Below, piece after piece: positions 24,856 through 33,963 of a DNA stretch of 64,000 nt. Within the stretch, counting starts at the first letter, position 1. Each line of letters opens with the position of its first letter. The notes below the pieces were generated by a model. It searched no databases, was not told where the DNA came from, and worked only from the letters and a program-made list of their open reading frames with translations. The translations under genes and the position numbers were made by a program. This stretch comes from Sulfurimonas denitrificans DSM 1251 (GTDB lineage Bacteria > Campylobacterota > Campylobacteria > Campylobacterales > Sulfurimonadaceae): contig NC_007575.1 of assembly GCF_000012965.1 (NCBI RefSeq), positions 186,001 to 250,000 of the forward strand, read 5' to 3'.

Positions 24856-26550
24856 CTATGCTTTTTCACTCTCAAGTTTATGTAAAAACAGCACACTAGT
24901 ACCTTTTGTATTGTAGTAAATTCCAAGCGATGCTTGTCTGGAAATATAAACACCTCTTCCATTAAAATTTTTTCTATTTCTAAATATGTCGCTAAGAATT
25001 TGAGTATCAAATCCAGCACCCTCATCTCTTATGGCTGTAGTAACATATTTGTTTGAGTTGTACTCAATAATATTTATACATACTGATATTTTTTTATTGC
25101 AGGTTTTCTCTAGCTTCTCTAAGGTCGCAAAATAGTTGTCATCGTTTATAAGCTTATGTTTCATCTGAGCATCAAGCCCAAGATTGCCATGTTCATAAGC
25201 ATTCATAAACAGCTCATTAAAGACGACACCAGCATTATAGATAAGCTTATAATCACTGCTAGTACAGCTCCAAAAATCTCCATACCACTCATTTGCCTTC
25301 TCTATTGCATCTAAAGAAGTATCAAAAACATTTTGAACATTAGAGATATATTTCATCAGATTAAATCTATTTATAAAGATGAAAGTCATATCATCTTCTT
25401 GCTTATCTATCCTCCAAAGGATTTTTTCTCTTAACTCATCTTTTGTGAAAGAGGCTAGAAAATCGCTTTGCAAATAATTTGCATAAGTTTTATCTTTCTC
25501 TCTAATACTATTTTCAACAACTCCATCGCTGTAAAAAAGAAATTTAAGTATATTTGAGATATTAAATGATGATATTTTTATTTTTTTTATATATTTACTA
25601 AGTGGGGCATTATTTGATTTGATTTTAACTATCTTGCCATTAGTTGTTTGCAGAAGAGAAGAGGGCATTGCAAATTTTGCATAGTGCAACTTTGAGTTTT
25701 TATAATCTATTAACATAAAATCAGCTGACATCGCTTCATCTTCAAGAAGAACAGGCTTTATATATTCAACAGCACTATTTATGAGGCTCTTGAAGTCAAA
25801 ATTATTAACTCTCTTATCTATGAGATGATTTAAGTAAGAAGTTAAAAGCATTGAGCTTAAAGAGGCAGAGAGACCTTTGCCCATTCCATCAATTATAAAA
25901 TAGAGTTGCATATTTTTATCTATCTCTCTTGCGCTGTATGAGTCTCCGCTTAATACATCAAGAGGTTTATAGAAAAAATCAATAAGCGCAATGGAGCTGT
26001 TTTCATGCATCTGGTAGTAAAAATCATTTCTGATAATATTTAGTTCTTTGGCAAATGCCAACTCTTCTTGCAGAGAGTTATATTTACCTTTTGTCTCAAG
26101 CTCTTTTAATTTTTTTTCTCTTTTCTCACGTAGATAGTTATCGGCTATAAGTATTTTAGAGACTTTTTCAACAGCTTGAATAACTTCTGTAAGAATAATT
26201 GGTTTTTTTAAAAAATTATTTACATTTAATTTAAGAGCTTCTACGATAATATCAATCTCTTGCACCGCAGATACAAGAATTATTGGGATATCTTTGTCTA
26301 GCTCTCTTATGAGTTTTGTCATCTCTATGCCATTTAAATTTGGCATCTCATAATCTGTAATGATTATGTCAATCTTTTGCGTTTTAAATATTTCAAATCC
26401 ATCTTTGCCATTATCTGCAAAAATGACACGCTTTGTAATATTTTTAAAAATGGAGTGATATATTAGCTGAGTAGTTTTGTTGTCTTCAACACAAAGAAGT
26501 GTTAAAGAGCTAAGGCAGTCTAATAAGGAAGTATCAACATCACTAGACAT
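24856..26550 (-). CDS. Response regulator fused to SpoIIE/RsbU-type PP2C phosphatase and GHKL ATPase domain
   Basis: This 564-residue protein has a receiver domain (residues 15-130, phospho-acceptor Asp66 in IITDYEMPN), a coiled linker, a SpoIIE-type PP2C serine phosphatase (about 185-395, with IDFFYKPLDVLSGD and IIDGMGKGLSASL) and an RsbW-like HATPase domain (about 410-560, with NELFMNAYEHGN, IRDEGAGFD and GRGVYIS). It thus holds both opposing activities of a partner-switch system: a phosphatase and an anti-sigma-type kinase. It is the last of three overlapping genes after a STAS protein and a chemoreceptor, and the STAS protein is the natural substrate. Confidence 0.88.
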   Translation of the reverse strand: MSSDVDTSLLDCLSSLTLLCVEDNKTTQLIYHSIFKNITKRVIFADNGKDGFEIFKTQKIDIIITDYEMPNLNGIEMTKLIRELDKDIPIILVSAVQEIDIIVEALKLNVNNFLKKPIILTEVIQAVEKVSKILIADNYLREKREKKLKELETKGKYNSLQEELAFAKELNIIRNDFYYQMHENSSIALIDFFYKPLDVLSGDSYSAREIDKNMQLYFIIDGMGKGLSASLSSMLLTSYLNHLIDKRVNNFDFKSLINSAVEYIKPVLLEDEAMSADFMLIDYKNSKLHYAKFAMPSSLLQTTNGKIVKIKSNNAPLSKYIKKIKISSFNISNILKFLFYSDGVVENSIREKDKTYANYLQSDFLASFTKDELREKILWRIDKQEDDMTFIFINRFNLMKYISNVQNVFDTSLDAIEKANEWYGDFWSCTSSDYKLIYNAGVVFNELFMNAYEHGNLGLDAQMKHKLINDDNYFATLEKLEKTCNKKISVCINIIEYNSNKYVTTAIRDEGAGFDTQILSDIFRNRKNFNGRGVYISRQASLGIYYNTKGTSVLFLHKLESEKA

Positions 26551-28526
26551 TATATTTTGAATTTACTCAACTCATTTTGTAGCCTATTAGCATCGCTCAA
26601 CAGCTTGGTAGCAGCTTCATCTACAAGATTTCTATGTTCAGTGTTTTTCTTAGAGAGCTCTATGATTTCATCCATATTGTGGATAAGCTCTTTTGTTTTT
26701 GTAGCGATATAAGTGCTTTGATACATTACATCGCTTGATTTCGCATTTGTCACAGATAGATTCTCTTTTGTCTGCTCTGAAGAGGAGATTAACTCTTGTG
26801 CAGAGTTTGCAATATTGCCCATATTTTCTGATGTTACTTGAGTCTCTTCCGATATCTCGATAACGTTTTGTGTTATAAGATTTACATTTGCACTTATCTC
26901 GCTTAGACTTTTTTGTGTTCTCTCTGCAAGTTTGCGCACTTCATCTGCAACAACAGCAAAACCTCTTCCATGCTCCCCTGCGCGTGCTGCTTCAATCGCA
27001 GCATTTAGAGCAAGAAGATTTGTTTGATCCGCTATATCTGAGATAATTGCTAAAACATCTTTTATATTTTTTGCTTGTTCTGTTAAAGAGTACACTTTTT
27101 GAACTAACTCTTGTTGACGATTGCTTCCATGCTCAATAGCCTCAACAACTAAATGAAGCTGATTTACAAAAGTGTCAAGAACACTGTAGGTAATATTAAG
27201 GTCCTCAGTAACTGTGATTGAAGACTCTTCAATAGCATCTAGTCTCTGTCCAACTTCAGTTACAAGAGTATTGATAACGGTGATTTTTTTATCTGCTACT
27301 ATGCCATTTTTTGTAAGTTGCTCAACAATACTGTTTAACACTTTACTCTCACTTGAAGTTGTAGCAGATACATCTTTTGCTTGGTAAACACTCTCTTTAA
27401 ATGCAATTATCATCACATTTAAAGCTTTTGAAATTCGAGAAATCTCATCATTTCCCTCGACAATAATATCACATGTCAAATCTAAGTTGCTAGAGACGCA
27501 ATCAATTTTCTCTAAAGAGCTTCTAACGCTTCTGTTAACGCCTCTGCTAATTATGAAAATTATGATAAAAATAGCAATAGCAAAAGCTAAATAACTTCCA
27601 ATAGAGATAGTTGCCTTTTGGATAGAAGCTGCTTTTAGCTCCTCTAAAAGAAGAGTGTTCTGCTTTGCCAACTCATCATCTATCTCTTTTAATATATCAA
27701 TTTTTTTTGTAATTGTGGAAAACCAAATAACACTATCCACTCCAAGGGAGCCTTCATTTGCTCTTAATTTTGCTATCTCTCTCATCTTGTTAACTTCAGC
27801 GATTACAGGCGAATTGATTTTTTGTTTATATAAATCTTTTGAGCTTTGAGTTGCCATTGATAAAAATGAATCAAGAAAAGCGTCCTGCTCTGCAACTAGT
27901 GTTATCCACTTAGCAAAAGCACCATCAGAAAACTTATCAGCAGCAAATGTAGAACTTAGCACTGCTCTCTCAACTCCTGCTCTCTCTTTTGATTTTAAAA
28001 AGTTGTTATAAGCACTCAGAGCTTTTACAAGTTCAGCAGAGTTAGCTAATTTTGCACTTAAAGAAGTAATATTTAAAATTTTTGAGTTCATCTCTGTATA
28101 GTAAGTGACAACCTCTTTTGAACCTATAGAGAGTTCTGTTACTTTTGAGCGAATCTGCTCTATTTGTGACATTTTTTCATTAAAAGCAGATATCTCATCT
28201 TTCAACTCTTTGGGAAAAAAGTCCAAATCAAGACTCTGTATATAAACTTTTAGGCTCTCATACTCTTTTGTTGTAGAGGCTCTTTGGTTTGGCAGTATAT
28301 CGCCAAACTGTTTTCCATGTGAACCTATAAAACCAGCACTCGCACCTCTCTCTTTTTGTGTTTCATGGATAAGGAGGCTTAGTTTTTGTGAGAGAGTATT
28401 TAAACTTTGTGATTTTGAAATGTTCTCTTTATCATCAATGGCTTTGAGTGTAGCGATTGCGATAATTATCAGTGCAAAAGAGACAACTATTGCTGTTATG
28501 AGATTTAGTTTATACTTTATACTCAT
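26550..28526 (-). CDS. Methyl-accepting chemotaxis protein with NIT (nitrate/nitrite) sensor domain
   Basis: This 658-residue receptor has a first membrane helix (about residues 8-28), a periplasmic NIT-type helical domain (about 40-290, with [16 protein letters not shown] and [12 protein letters not shown]), a second helix (about 305-325), a HAMP-like stretch, and the signalling hairpin with [20 protein letters not shown] and [20 protein letters not shown] domains are known to sense nitrate and nitrite. Being sandwiched between STAS and phosphatase genes with one-base overlaps, it may feed that switch as well as, or instead of, CheA. Ligand specificity is inferred from the family. Confidence 0.9.
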   Translation of the reverse strand: MSIKYKLNLITAIVVSFALIIIAIATLKAIDDKENISKSQSLNTLSQKLSLLIHETQKERGASAGFIGSHGKQFGDILPNQRASTTKEYESLKVYIQSLDLDFFPKELKDEISAFNEKMSQIEQIRSKVTELSIGSKEVVTYYTEMNSKILNITSLSAKLANSAELVKALSAYNNFLKSKERAGVERAVLSSTFAADKFSDGAFAKWITLVAEQDAFLDSFLSMATQSSKDLYKQKINSPVIAEVNKMREIAKLRANEGSLGVDSVIWFSTITKKIDILKEIDDELAKQNTLLLEELKAASIQKATISIGSYLAFAIAIFIIIFIISRGVNRSVRSSLEKIDCVSSNLDLTCDIIVEGNDEISRISKALNVMIIAFKESVYQAKDVSATTSSESKVLNSIVEQLTKNGIVADKKITVINTLVTEVGQRLDAIEESSITVTEDLNITYSVLDTFVNQLHLVVEAIEHGSNRQQELVQKVYSLTEQAKNIKDVLAIISDIADQTNLLALNAAIEAARAGEHGRGFAVVADEVRKLAERTQKSLSEISANVNLITQNVIEISEETQVTSENMGNIANSAQELISSSEQTKENLSVTNAKSSDVMYQSTYIATKTKELIHNMDEIIELSKKNTEHRNLVDEAATKLLSDANRLQNELSKFKI

Positions 28527-28816
28527 TAAAGACCTCTTTTTGCTTTAAACATGGCTGTTAGATTTAAGTCGTCAAGAAGTTCTAAAAGCTGCTCATTTCC
28601 AACATTTACATGTAAATCTATGTTGTCTTTTAAGACAAGTTTGTTAAGATAACCAATAACTGAGGATGTTATTGAGAGAGAATCAACTATATTTAGATGA
28701 ATAGCTTTATGCGCAGCTGCTACATCGTCAACAATTTTTTTTATTGCTTGAAAATCACTAATGCTTTTTATATTACCTGCGATTGTGACAATGTTAGAAG
28801 ATATTTGTAGCTCCAT
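28526..28816 (-). CDS. STAS-domain protein (anti-sigma antagonist-like)
   Basis: This 96-residue single-domain protein has the STAS beta-alpha order, with [17 protein letters not shown] in the place of the conserved D-S-S/T loop that is phosphorylated in SpoIIAA and RsbV; the candidate serines are residues 46, 48 and 51. A ribosome binding site AAGGAT lies 9-14 bases before the ATG. It heads the three-gene unit with the NIT chemoreceptor and the phosphatase/kinase protein and is the likely phospho-switch of that unit. Confidence 0.8.
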   Translation of the reverse strand: MELQISSNIVTIAGNIKSISDFQAIKKIVDDVAAAHKAIHLNIVDSLSITSSVIGYLNKLVLKDNIDLHVNVGNEQLLELLDDLNLTAMFKAKRGL

Positions 28817-28897
28817 CTTTTTTTATCCTTATTTTTTTATATTAAATATAAAATTTAATAATAAGCGGTAGTTTATACTCTAAAGGATTAAAATAAA

Positions 28898-30079
28898 CTA
28901 AATTTTTTTTATTGACTCTATCCAGTCAACCATTTTTTTCTCATATCCGATAGGTTTTAGAGTTACAAATTTTAGTGGTTTTGATAAGTAGTTTTGTTTA
29001 ACATATCCTCCAAAATCGTGAGGATATAAGTAGCCCTTACTGTTTTGAGTTATATTTTTTGGAATATCAAGCATTACGCCATCATTTACCGCACTCAGTG
29101 CACTCTTTATTGCCAGATATGCAGAGTTAGATTTTGGCGAAGCACAGAGATAAATTACGGCTTGAGAGAGGATTATTCTAGCCTCAGGATAGCCAATTTT
29201 TGAGACACTTGTCATAGCACTTGTAGCTAGAGTCAGAGCTTGTGGATTTGCATTTCCTACATCTTCACTAGCTAGTATTACAAGACGTCTAGCGATAAAC
29301 TCTGCACTCTCTCCGCCATCAATTAGACGGGCAAGATAGTAGATGGCAGCGTCCATATCAGAGCCTCTAATGGACTTAATCATAGCACTGCTCAAATCAT
29401 AATGAACACCAGCTTCACTGCTTCCAACACTTAGTGCATTTGGACGAAGGGATTTTAATATATCTAAGGTAATGTGTGTCCCAATATTTGAAGCAAACTC
29501 TAAAAGTTTTAGCATCGACCTTGCATCGCCACCGCTACTCTTGATGAGATACTCTAGCGCTTCATCACTACATGTAATGTCAGAGCTATCTAATGCTCTT
29601 CTTAGCAGCCTACTTAGAGCTTCATTTGAGATGTGATGAAGTTCAAAAAGCATTGAGCGGGAACGAATAGCAGAGGTTAGAGAAAAAAATGGGTTTTCAG
29701 TAGAAGCACCGATGATGAGAGCAGAGTTGTTCTCCATTACAGGCAGAAGAACTTCTTGTTGGTTTTTTGCCAAGCGATGTACTTCATCTATAAAAATAAG
29801 TGGTTTTTGCAGAGTGTTTTTGTACTGCTCAAATATCGCTCTGAGCTGTTCAATCTTTATGCTTGTTGCGTTAAATTCATAAAATGGCAACTCCATCGTT
29901 TTTGCGATAATTCTAGCGATAGAAGTCTTTCCAGTTCCTGATGGTCCAAAAAAGAAGCTATGCCCAAGAACGCCTTTTTGGCATAAAACTCTAAGTGGGG
30001 CTTTATCTTTGCTAAGATGATCTTGACCGATAAGTTCATCAAAATTTGAGGGTCTTAAAAGATGGGTAAAATCCGCCAA
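28898..30079 (-). CDS. rarA: Replication-associated recombination protein A (RarA/MgsA AAA ATPase)
   Basis: This 393-residue AAA+ ATPase starts MADFTHLLRPSNFDELIGQ, with Walker A GPSGTGKT at 45-52 and Walker B LIFIDEV at 94-100, followed by the sensor ASTENPFF typical of RarA. It is slightly shorter than most RarA proteins (about 430-450). RarA acts at stalled replication forks. It starts 3 bp after rluB and is the last gene of the kdsD-rluB-rarA unit. Confidence 0.92.
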   Translation of the reverse strand: MADFTHLLRPSNFDELIGQDHLSKDKAPLRVLCQKGVLGHSFFFGPSGTGKTSIARIIAKTMELPFYEFNATSIKIEQLRAIFEQYKNTLQKPLIFIDEVHRLAKNQQEVLLPVMENNSALIIGASTENPFFSLTSAIRSRSMLFELHHISNEALSRLLRRALDSSDITCSDEALEYLIKSSGGDARSMLKLLEFASNIGTHITLDILKSLRPNALSVGSSEAGVHYDLSSAMIKSIRGSDMDAAIYYLARLIDGGESAEFIARRLVILASEDVGNANPQALTLATSAMTSVSKIGYPEARIILSQAVIYLCASPKSNSAYLAIKSALSAVNDGVMLDIPKNITQNSKGYLYPHDFGGYVKQNYLSKPLKFVTLKPIGYEKKMVDWIESIKKI

Positions 30080-30082
30080 CTT

Positions 30083-31021
30083 TTAACCTCTTTTTTTTGT
30101 TACTTTCTTATCTTTAAAAACCTTTTTTTTGTCATCTTTCTTTTTATCGTCTTTATATCTTGGTTTTTTTGAATCTTTGTCACTTTTTTTGTAATCTGTT
30201 TTTTTATTATCAGTTTTATCATATTTTTTTACAGAAGGTTTCTTCTCACTTTTTTCTTCTGCTTTTTTCTCTTCTTTTAAGAATTTTGAGAGTGCAGAGT
30301 ACTCACTGCGTGATAAAAATCTAACTTTCCCAGTTGGAAGGTTATTAAGCTCTATCTCTGCAAAACTGACTCTCTTTAGATCAACTATATCTGTTCCAAA
30401 GTGCGCAAAAAAGCGTCTAAGTTCACGATTTTTACCTTCACTAAGAGCTACTTTTAAAATAGAGTAGTTCGGTTCGTTTTTTTGGATTTTATACCCTATA
30501 AAAGGTTTAAATTCCATAGAAGTAACTTTAGAATGGCTATGCCCGCCAGCAGTTGCATCATCTAACATCATCCCATTTAACATGGCAGCTTCCATCTCTG
30601 ATGTAACTTCACCTTTAATTTTAATCTTGTAAATTCTCTCCAAATTAGACTCCATAAGCGCAGAAGCAACTTTTGAAGCGTCAGTTAAGAGTAGCAATCC
30701 CTCAGAAGCGTAATCAAGTCTTCCAACTGGGACATAGTGTTTATACTCTTTTGGCAAAGTATCGTAAATAGTTTTTCTCTCTTTAGGGTCACTCTTGGTA
30801 ACTAACTCACCTTTTGGTTTGTTATAGACAATAACGGTATATTTGTCACGTGGAGTTACTGGTTTTCCGCTTACATAAACAACATCAACTCCCTCATATA
30901 TATCTGTTGCTGGGTTGTCTTGAATTTCGCCATTTACCCTTACATAGCCATCTTGTATGGCTTTGTCAGCCTCTCTTCGTGAGTAGCTTGAGTGGTGTGC
31001 GATATATTTATTTAGTCTCAT
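30083..31021 (-). CDS. rluB: 23S rRNA pseudouridine synthase, RluB/RsuA family
   Basis: This 312-residue enzyme has an N-terminal S4 RNA-binding domain (residues 1-50, MRLNKYIAHHSSYSRREAD) and the catalytic motif GRLDYASEGLLLLT with Asp103. The C-terminal 65 residues (from about 247) are almost only Lys, Asp, Glu and Ser, a low-complexity basic tail common in this family and likely to bind RNA. Its ATG overlaps the kdsD stop by 4 bp. RluB versus RsuA or RluE cannot be settled from motifs alone. Confidence 0.88.
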   Translation of the reverse strand: MRLNKYIAHHSSYSRREADKAIQDGYVRVNGEIQDNPATDIYEGVDVVYVSGKPVTPRDKYTVIVYNKPKGELVTKSDPKERKTIYDTLPKEYKHYVPVGRLDYASEGLLLLTDASKVASALMESNLERIYKIKIKGEVTSEMEAAMLNGMMLDDATAGGHSHSKVTSMEFKPFIGYKIQKNEPNYSILKVALSEGKNRELRRFFAHFGTDIVDLKRVSFAEIELNNLPTGKVRFLSRSEYSALSKFLKEEKKAEEKSEKKPSVKKYDKTDNKKTDYKKSDKDSKKPRYKDDKKKDDKKKVFKDKKVTKKRG

Positions 31022-31980
31022 GATATGCCTTTTTCTATGAGAGTGTGGATGTGAAGCACGCCAAGGACTCTCCTATGTTTATCTGTTACAACTAAGAGTT
31101 GTATCTTCATCTCTTCGATGATAACAAGTGCTTCACTTGCCAAAATGTTCTCATCTTCAATCGTCTTTGGGTTTTTTGTAGCGTATTTTAAAACGCTCTC
31201 TTCAAGTGAAAAATCCTCACTCATCAAAGCTCTGCGTATATCGCCATCACTCATAAGTGCTAGGAGTCTATTTTGCTCATCTGTAACTAAAACAGTTCCA
31301 AGTCTGCCCTCGCTGATTTTGAATATCGCATCTTTTACTTTTGTATCGGCTTTAACTATAGGTAACTCTTTTACTCTCATCAAATCTTTTACTTTTACAA
31401 ATAGCTGTTTGCCTAAAGCTCCACCTGGATGAAAAGAGGCAAAATCACTCTTTTTAAAGTTTTTTGCTCTCATAAGACACACAGCAAGTGCGTCTCCAAG
31501 CGCCAGAGTCAGAGTAGTTGAGCTAGTTGGTGCGATACCAAGGGGGCAAGCTTCTTTGTTGACTATTACATCAATTACAAGATCGCTATATTTTCCAAGT
31601 GTTGAGTTTTTATCTCTTGTCATGCCGATAAGTGGAGTATTAAATCTTTTTATATGAGGAAGTATGGAGCTTAGCTCTTCGCTCTCTCCGCTGTAGCTTA
31701 TAGCGATAACAACGTCGCTATGACTTATCATTCCAAGGTCGCCATGAAGCGCTTCTGTTGGATGTAGAAAAAAGCTCGGAGTTCCAGTAGAAGCAAATGT
31801 CGCTGCCATTTTTGCGCCGATTAGTCCTGATTTTCCAACACCTGTGACAATCAACTTACCTTTACATGTAAGGATTATCTCAACTGCTTTGTCAAAAACA
31901 TCATCAATTTTATCGGCACTATCAAGTAGTGTTTGTGCTTCTATTTTAAGGGTTTCTTGTGCTATTTCTTTGTAATTCAT
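31018..31980 (-). CDS. kdsD: Arabinose-5-phosphate isomerase, KdsD/KpsF (SIS plus two CBS)
   Basis: This 320-residue enzyme interconverts ribulose 5-phosphate and arabinose 5-phosphate, the first step of CMP-Kdo synthesis for lipopolysaccharide. The SIS domain (about 38-170) shows GVGKSGLIGAKMAATFASTGTP, and SYSGESEEL lies near 96-104; two CBS domains (about 205-320) follow. The start fits the family start, and the minus strand shows TATAAT, six bases, then ATG. That places the transcription start at the start codon, so this mRNA is probably leaderless. It heads kdsD-rluB-rarA. Confidence 0.93.
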   Translation of the reverse strand: MNYKEIAQETLKIEAQTLLDSADKIDDVFDKAVEIILTCKGKLIVTGVGKSGLIGAKMAATFASTGTPSFFLHPTEALHGDLGMISHSDVVIAISYSGESEELSSILPHIKRFNTPLIGMTRDKNSTLGKYSDLVIDVIVNKEACPLGIAPTSSTTLTLALGDALAVCLMRAKNFKKSDFASFHPGGALGKQLFVKVKDLMRVKELPIVKADTKVKDAIFKISEGRLGTVLVTDEQNRLLALMSDGDIRRALMSEDFSLEESVLKYATKNPKTIEDENILASEALVIIEEMKIQLLVVTDKHRRVLGVLHIHTLIEKGIS

Positions 31981-31986
31981 GGTGCA

Positions 31987-32010
31987 ATTATACCCATTTT
32001 TTGGGTATAA
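31987..32010 (-). promoter_or_regulatory. Inverted repeat holding the kdsD -10 box
   Basis: TTATACCC (31988-31995), a 7-base A/T loop and GGGTATAA (32003-32010) form a perfect 8-bp palindrome between the peroxidase stop and kdsD. On the minus strand its downstream arm contains TATAAT (31987-31992), exactly six bases before the kdsD ATG. It could be an operator, a weak terminator of the peroxidase gene, or both. Confidence 0.5.
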
Positions 32011-32026
32011 ATTGCTGGGAGGGTAA

Positions 32027-33043
32027 CTATTTTATATCTGGTTTTGGAGTTGTTTGAGTTGATGCTGGGAGCTGAGGTAAAACAACAGGCTCTTTTCTAC
32101 CATCTAGGGCTTTTAAGAACTCTTCGATTGAAGCAACTTCAACGTCATTTATATCAGCGCCCAATTGGATACGTCCCATCTCTTTTATAGCATCTCTAAG
32201 CTCCCAGATTTGACCATTATGGAAGTATGGTGCAGTCTGAGTAATGTTTCTTAGTGTAGGAACTTTTACCATACCATTTTTATCGCCTTTAAAGTCACCT
32301 ACATCTTGAAACTTGTAAACGCCTGTAATGTTAAACGCATTCATCTCTCCGCCAAGAGCAATGCCGTTATGACAAGTTGCACAACCTTTGTCTATGAAAG
32401 TTTTAAGACCATCTTTTTGCGCTTTTGTTAAGGCATCTTTTTTGCCATTTAAAAAGTCATCATAAACTGATGGAGTAACTAAAGTTCTCTCAAATGTAGC
32501 AATAGTATCAGCAATCTTTTCAAAAGTTATTTTTACATCTTTGCCATAAGCAGCTTTAAAATCCGCCACATATTGAGGCATAGAAGTCACAACCGCAGCT
32601 ACATGTTCTGGTGTTGCAGACATCTCAGGAGCAGCTTGCATAGGACCTTGAGCTTGCGCCTCTAAGTGTGGATCACGTCCATCCCAAAATTGTGAGTTAA
32701 AAAACACAGAGTTATAAACAGTCGGTGAGTTTAAGTGGTGAGGATTTGGAGTCCACATATGCCCAATAGCCGCAGGAATACCATCATCTCCGCCCTCGCT
32801 AAGATTGTGACAGCTGTTACAGCTTATAAAACCGCTCTTTGAGAGTCTAGGGTCGAAATATAGTTTCTTTCCGAGCTCAACTTTTTTTTCACTAATTGGG
32901 TTTTTTGGATTATCAATTAATTTTGAGAGCTCTTTTTTATCAGTTGGGATTGGTTTTAATCCAGCTTTTTTTGCATCAATCAACAAATCAGCACTAAGTG
33001 AAGAAGTTACAATAACAGCAGATAATAATATTTTAGTGTACAT
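32027..33043 (-). CDS. Diheme cytochrome c peroxidase (CCP/MauG family)
   Basis: The protein is 338 residues from the start at 33043, where AAAGGA lies about 8 bases upstream and a signal peptide begins (MYTKILLSAVIVTSSLSA); an upstream ATG at 33073 adds ten residues that would spoil the signal. Two c-type heme motifs are seen: CNSCH (75-79) and CATCH (221-225). The enzyme reduces hydrogen peroxide in the periplasm with electrons from cytochrome c. The C-terminus is Pro/Thr/Gln-rich. It lies on the same strand as kdsD but is separated by the palindrome. Confidence 0.92.
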   Translation of the reverse strand: MYTKILLSAVIVTSSLSADLLIDAKKAGLKPIPTDKKELSKLIDNPKNPISEKKVELGKKLYFDPRLSKSGFISCNSCHNLSEGGDDGIPAAIGHMWTPNPHHLNSPTVYNSVFFNSQFWDGRDPHLEAQAQGPMQAAPEMSATPEHVAAVVTSMPQYVADFKAAYGKDVKITFEKIADTIATFERTLVTPSVYDDFLNGKKDALTKAQKDGLKTFIDKGCATCHNGIALGGEMNAFNITGVYKFQDVGDFKGDKNGMVKVPTLRNITQTAPYFHNGQIWELRDAIKEMGRIQLGADINDVEVASIEEFLKALDGRKEPVVLPQLPASTQTTPKPDIK

Positions 33044-33191
33044 GGTAGTAATCCTTTTTTTAAATAATGTCACAAATCTTACATTTTATATGCTTAATAA
33101 CATATAATGAAAATATATTATTTTTATAAAAATAATATATATAGCTAGCTTAGTAAAGTTTCTTGGAGATAACTGTTATTTGAGAATAAGA

Positions 33192-33197
33192 TATAAT
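33192..33197 (+). promoter_or_regulatory. -10 box for the ATPase-nnr unit
   Basis: TATAAT lies 29 bases before the ATG at 33227, with AAAGGG as ribosome binding site between. An in-frame TTG at 33200 lies too close to this box to be a start codon. Confidence 0.5.
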
Positions 33198-33226
33198 AGT
33201 TGCTAAATTTTTTTAAAGGGAAAAAT

Positions 33227-33961
33227 ATGAGAAATAGACTTGGAAAATATGTCAGTAGTATCAATACACTAAACGTTGAAGAGAGAGCACTTTATTGCAA
33301 TACGTTGATTTTGGCAGAAGAGGGTGCTGGTAAGACAAACCTTGCATGCAGAATAAGAAACTATGTGATAGATAGTAATGTAGCTACTTTGTATCTTGAT
33401 TTTTCTAACTCAGAAGAGCATGAGATAGAGATAAGATACAAAGATGAAAATTTTAATTATATAAGATTTGATGAGAGTGATGAGTTTCAAGCAGAATTTG
33501 ACGCTTTAGTTAGTCAAAACAAACACATATATATGGCAGTTGATCCTAACTATTTCTCAAATAAGAGAGATATTACTAGTAAATTAACATTTACACTACA
33601 GCACAAAGGGCTTTTAGCTAACTACTACTACTTTTTTCACGATATCGAAAATCTAAATGGATTTTATACAAAATTTGAGGATTTCTTACTCTACATGTTA
33701 AATTTTTTAAACCTTAAAAAATATGGACTTACATTTTTAGCGCAGCCTCACAGCTCGTTTGAAAATCCTCAACTGAAGCTTCTTTTTACATTTTTATACC
33801 TTGGAAAATGCTCAAATTTAGAGTATTTCAACACTGCAAATCTTAAAAAGTTGCCAAAAAACAGATTCTTTTATCAGTACAGAACAAACTATCACACACT
33901 TCTCTTTAATGACATCAAGAGCAATATAGTTCAAATCGATGAGTATCTTTTTAAAGAGTAG
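33227..33961 (+). CDS. P-loop ATP-binding protein of unknown function
   Basis: This 244-residue protein has a P-loop LAEEGAGKTNLACRI near residues 28-42 and a TLYLDFS strand, like the AAA/HerA-type ATPases that act on DNA or membranes. I see no arginine finger or clear Walker B apart from YYYFFHDIENLNG near residue 140. The start at 33227 follows an AAAGGG ribosome binding site and a TATAAT box. It ends 2 bp before nnr. I do not recognise the family, and a link to metabolite repair is not implied. Confidence 0.75.
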   Translation: MRNRLGKYVSSINTLNVEERALYCNTLILAEEGAGKTNLACRIRNYVIDSNVATLYLDFSNSEEHEIEIRYKDENFNYIRFDESDEFQAEFDALVSQNKHIYMAVDPNYFSNKRDITSKLTFTLQHKGLLANYYYFFHDIENLNGFYTKFEDFLLYMLNFLNLKKYGLTFLAQPHSSFENPQLKLLFTFLYLGKCSNLEYFNTANLKKLPKNRFFYQYRTNYHTLLFNDIKSNIVQIDEYLFKE

Positions 33962-33963
33962 AA

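Noticed and set aside
33200-33226. TTG start that would add nine residues to the ATPase at 33227
   Set aside because: It lies 3 bp after the TATAAT box and has no ribosome binding site, while ATG 33227 has AAAGGG before it.
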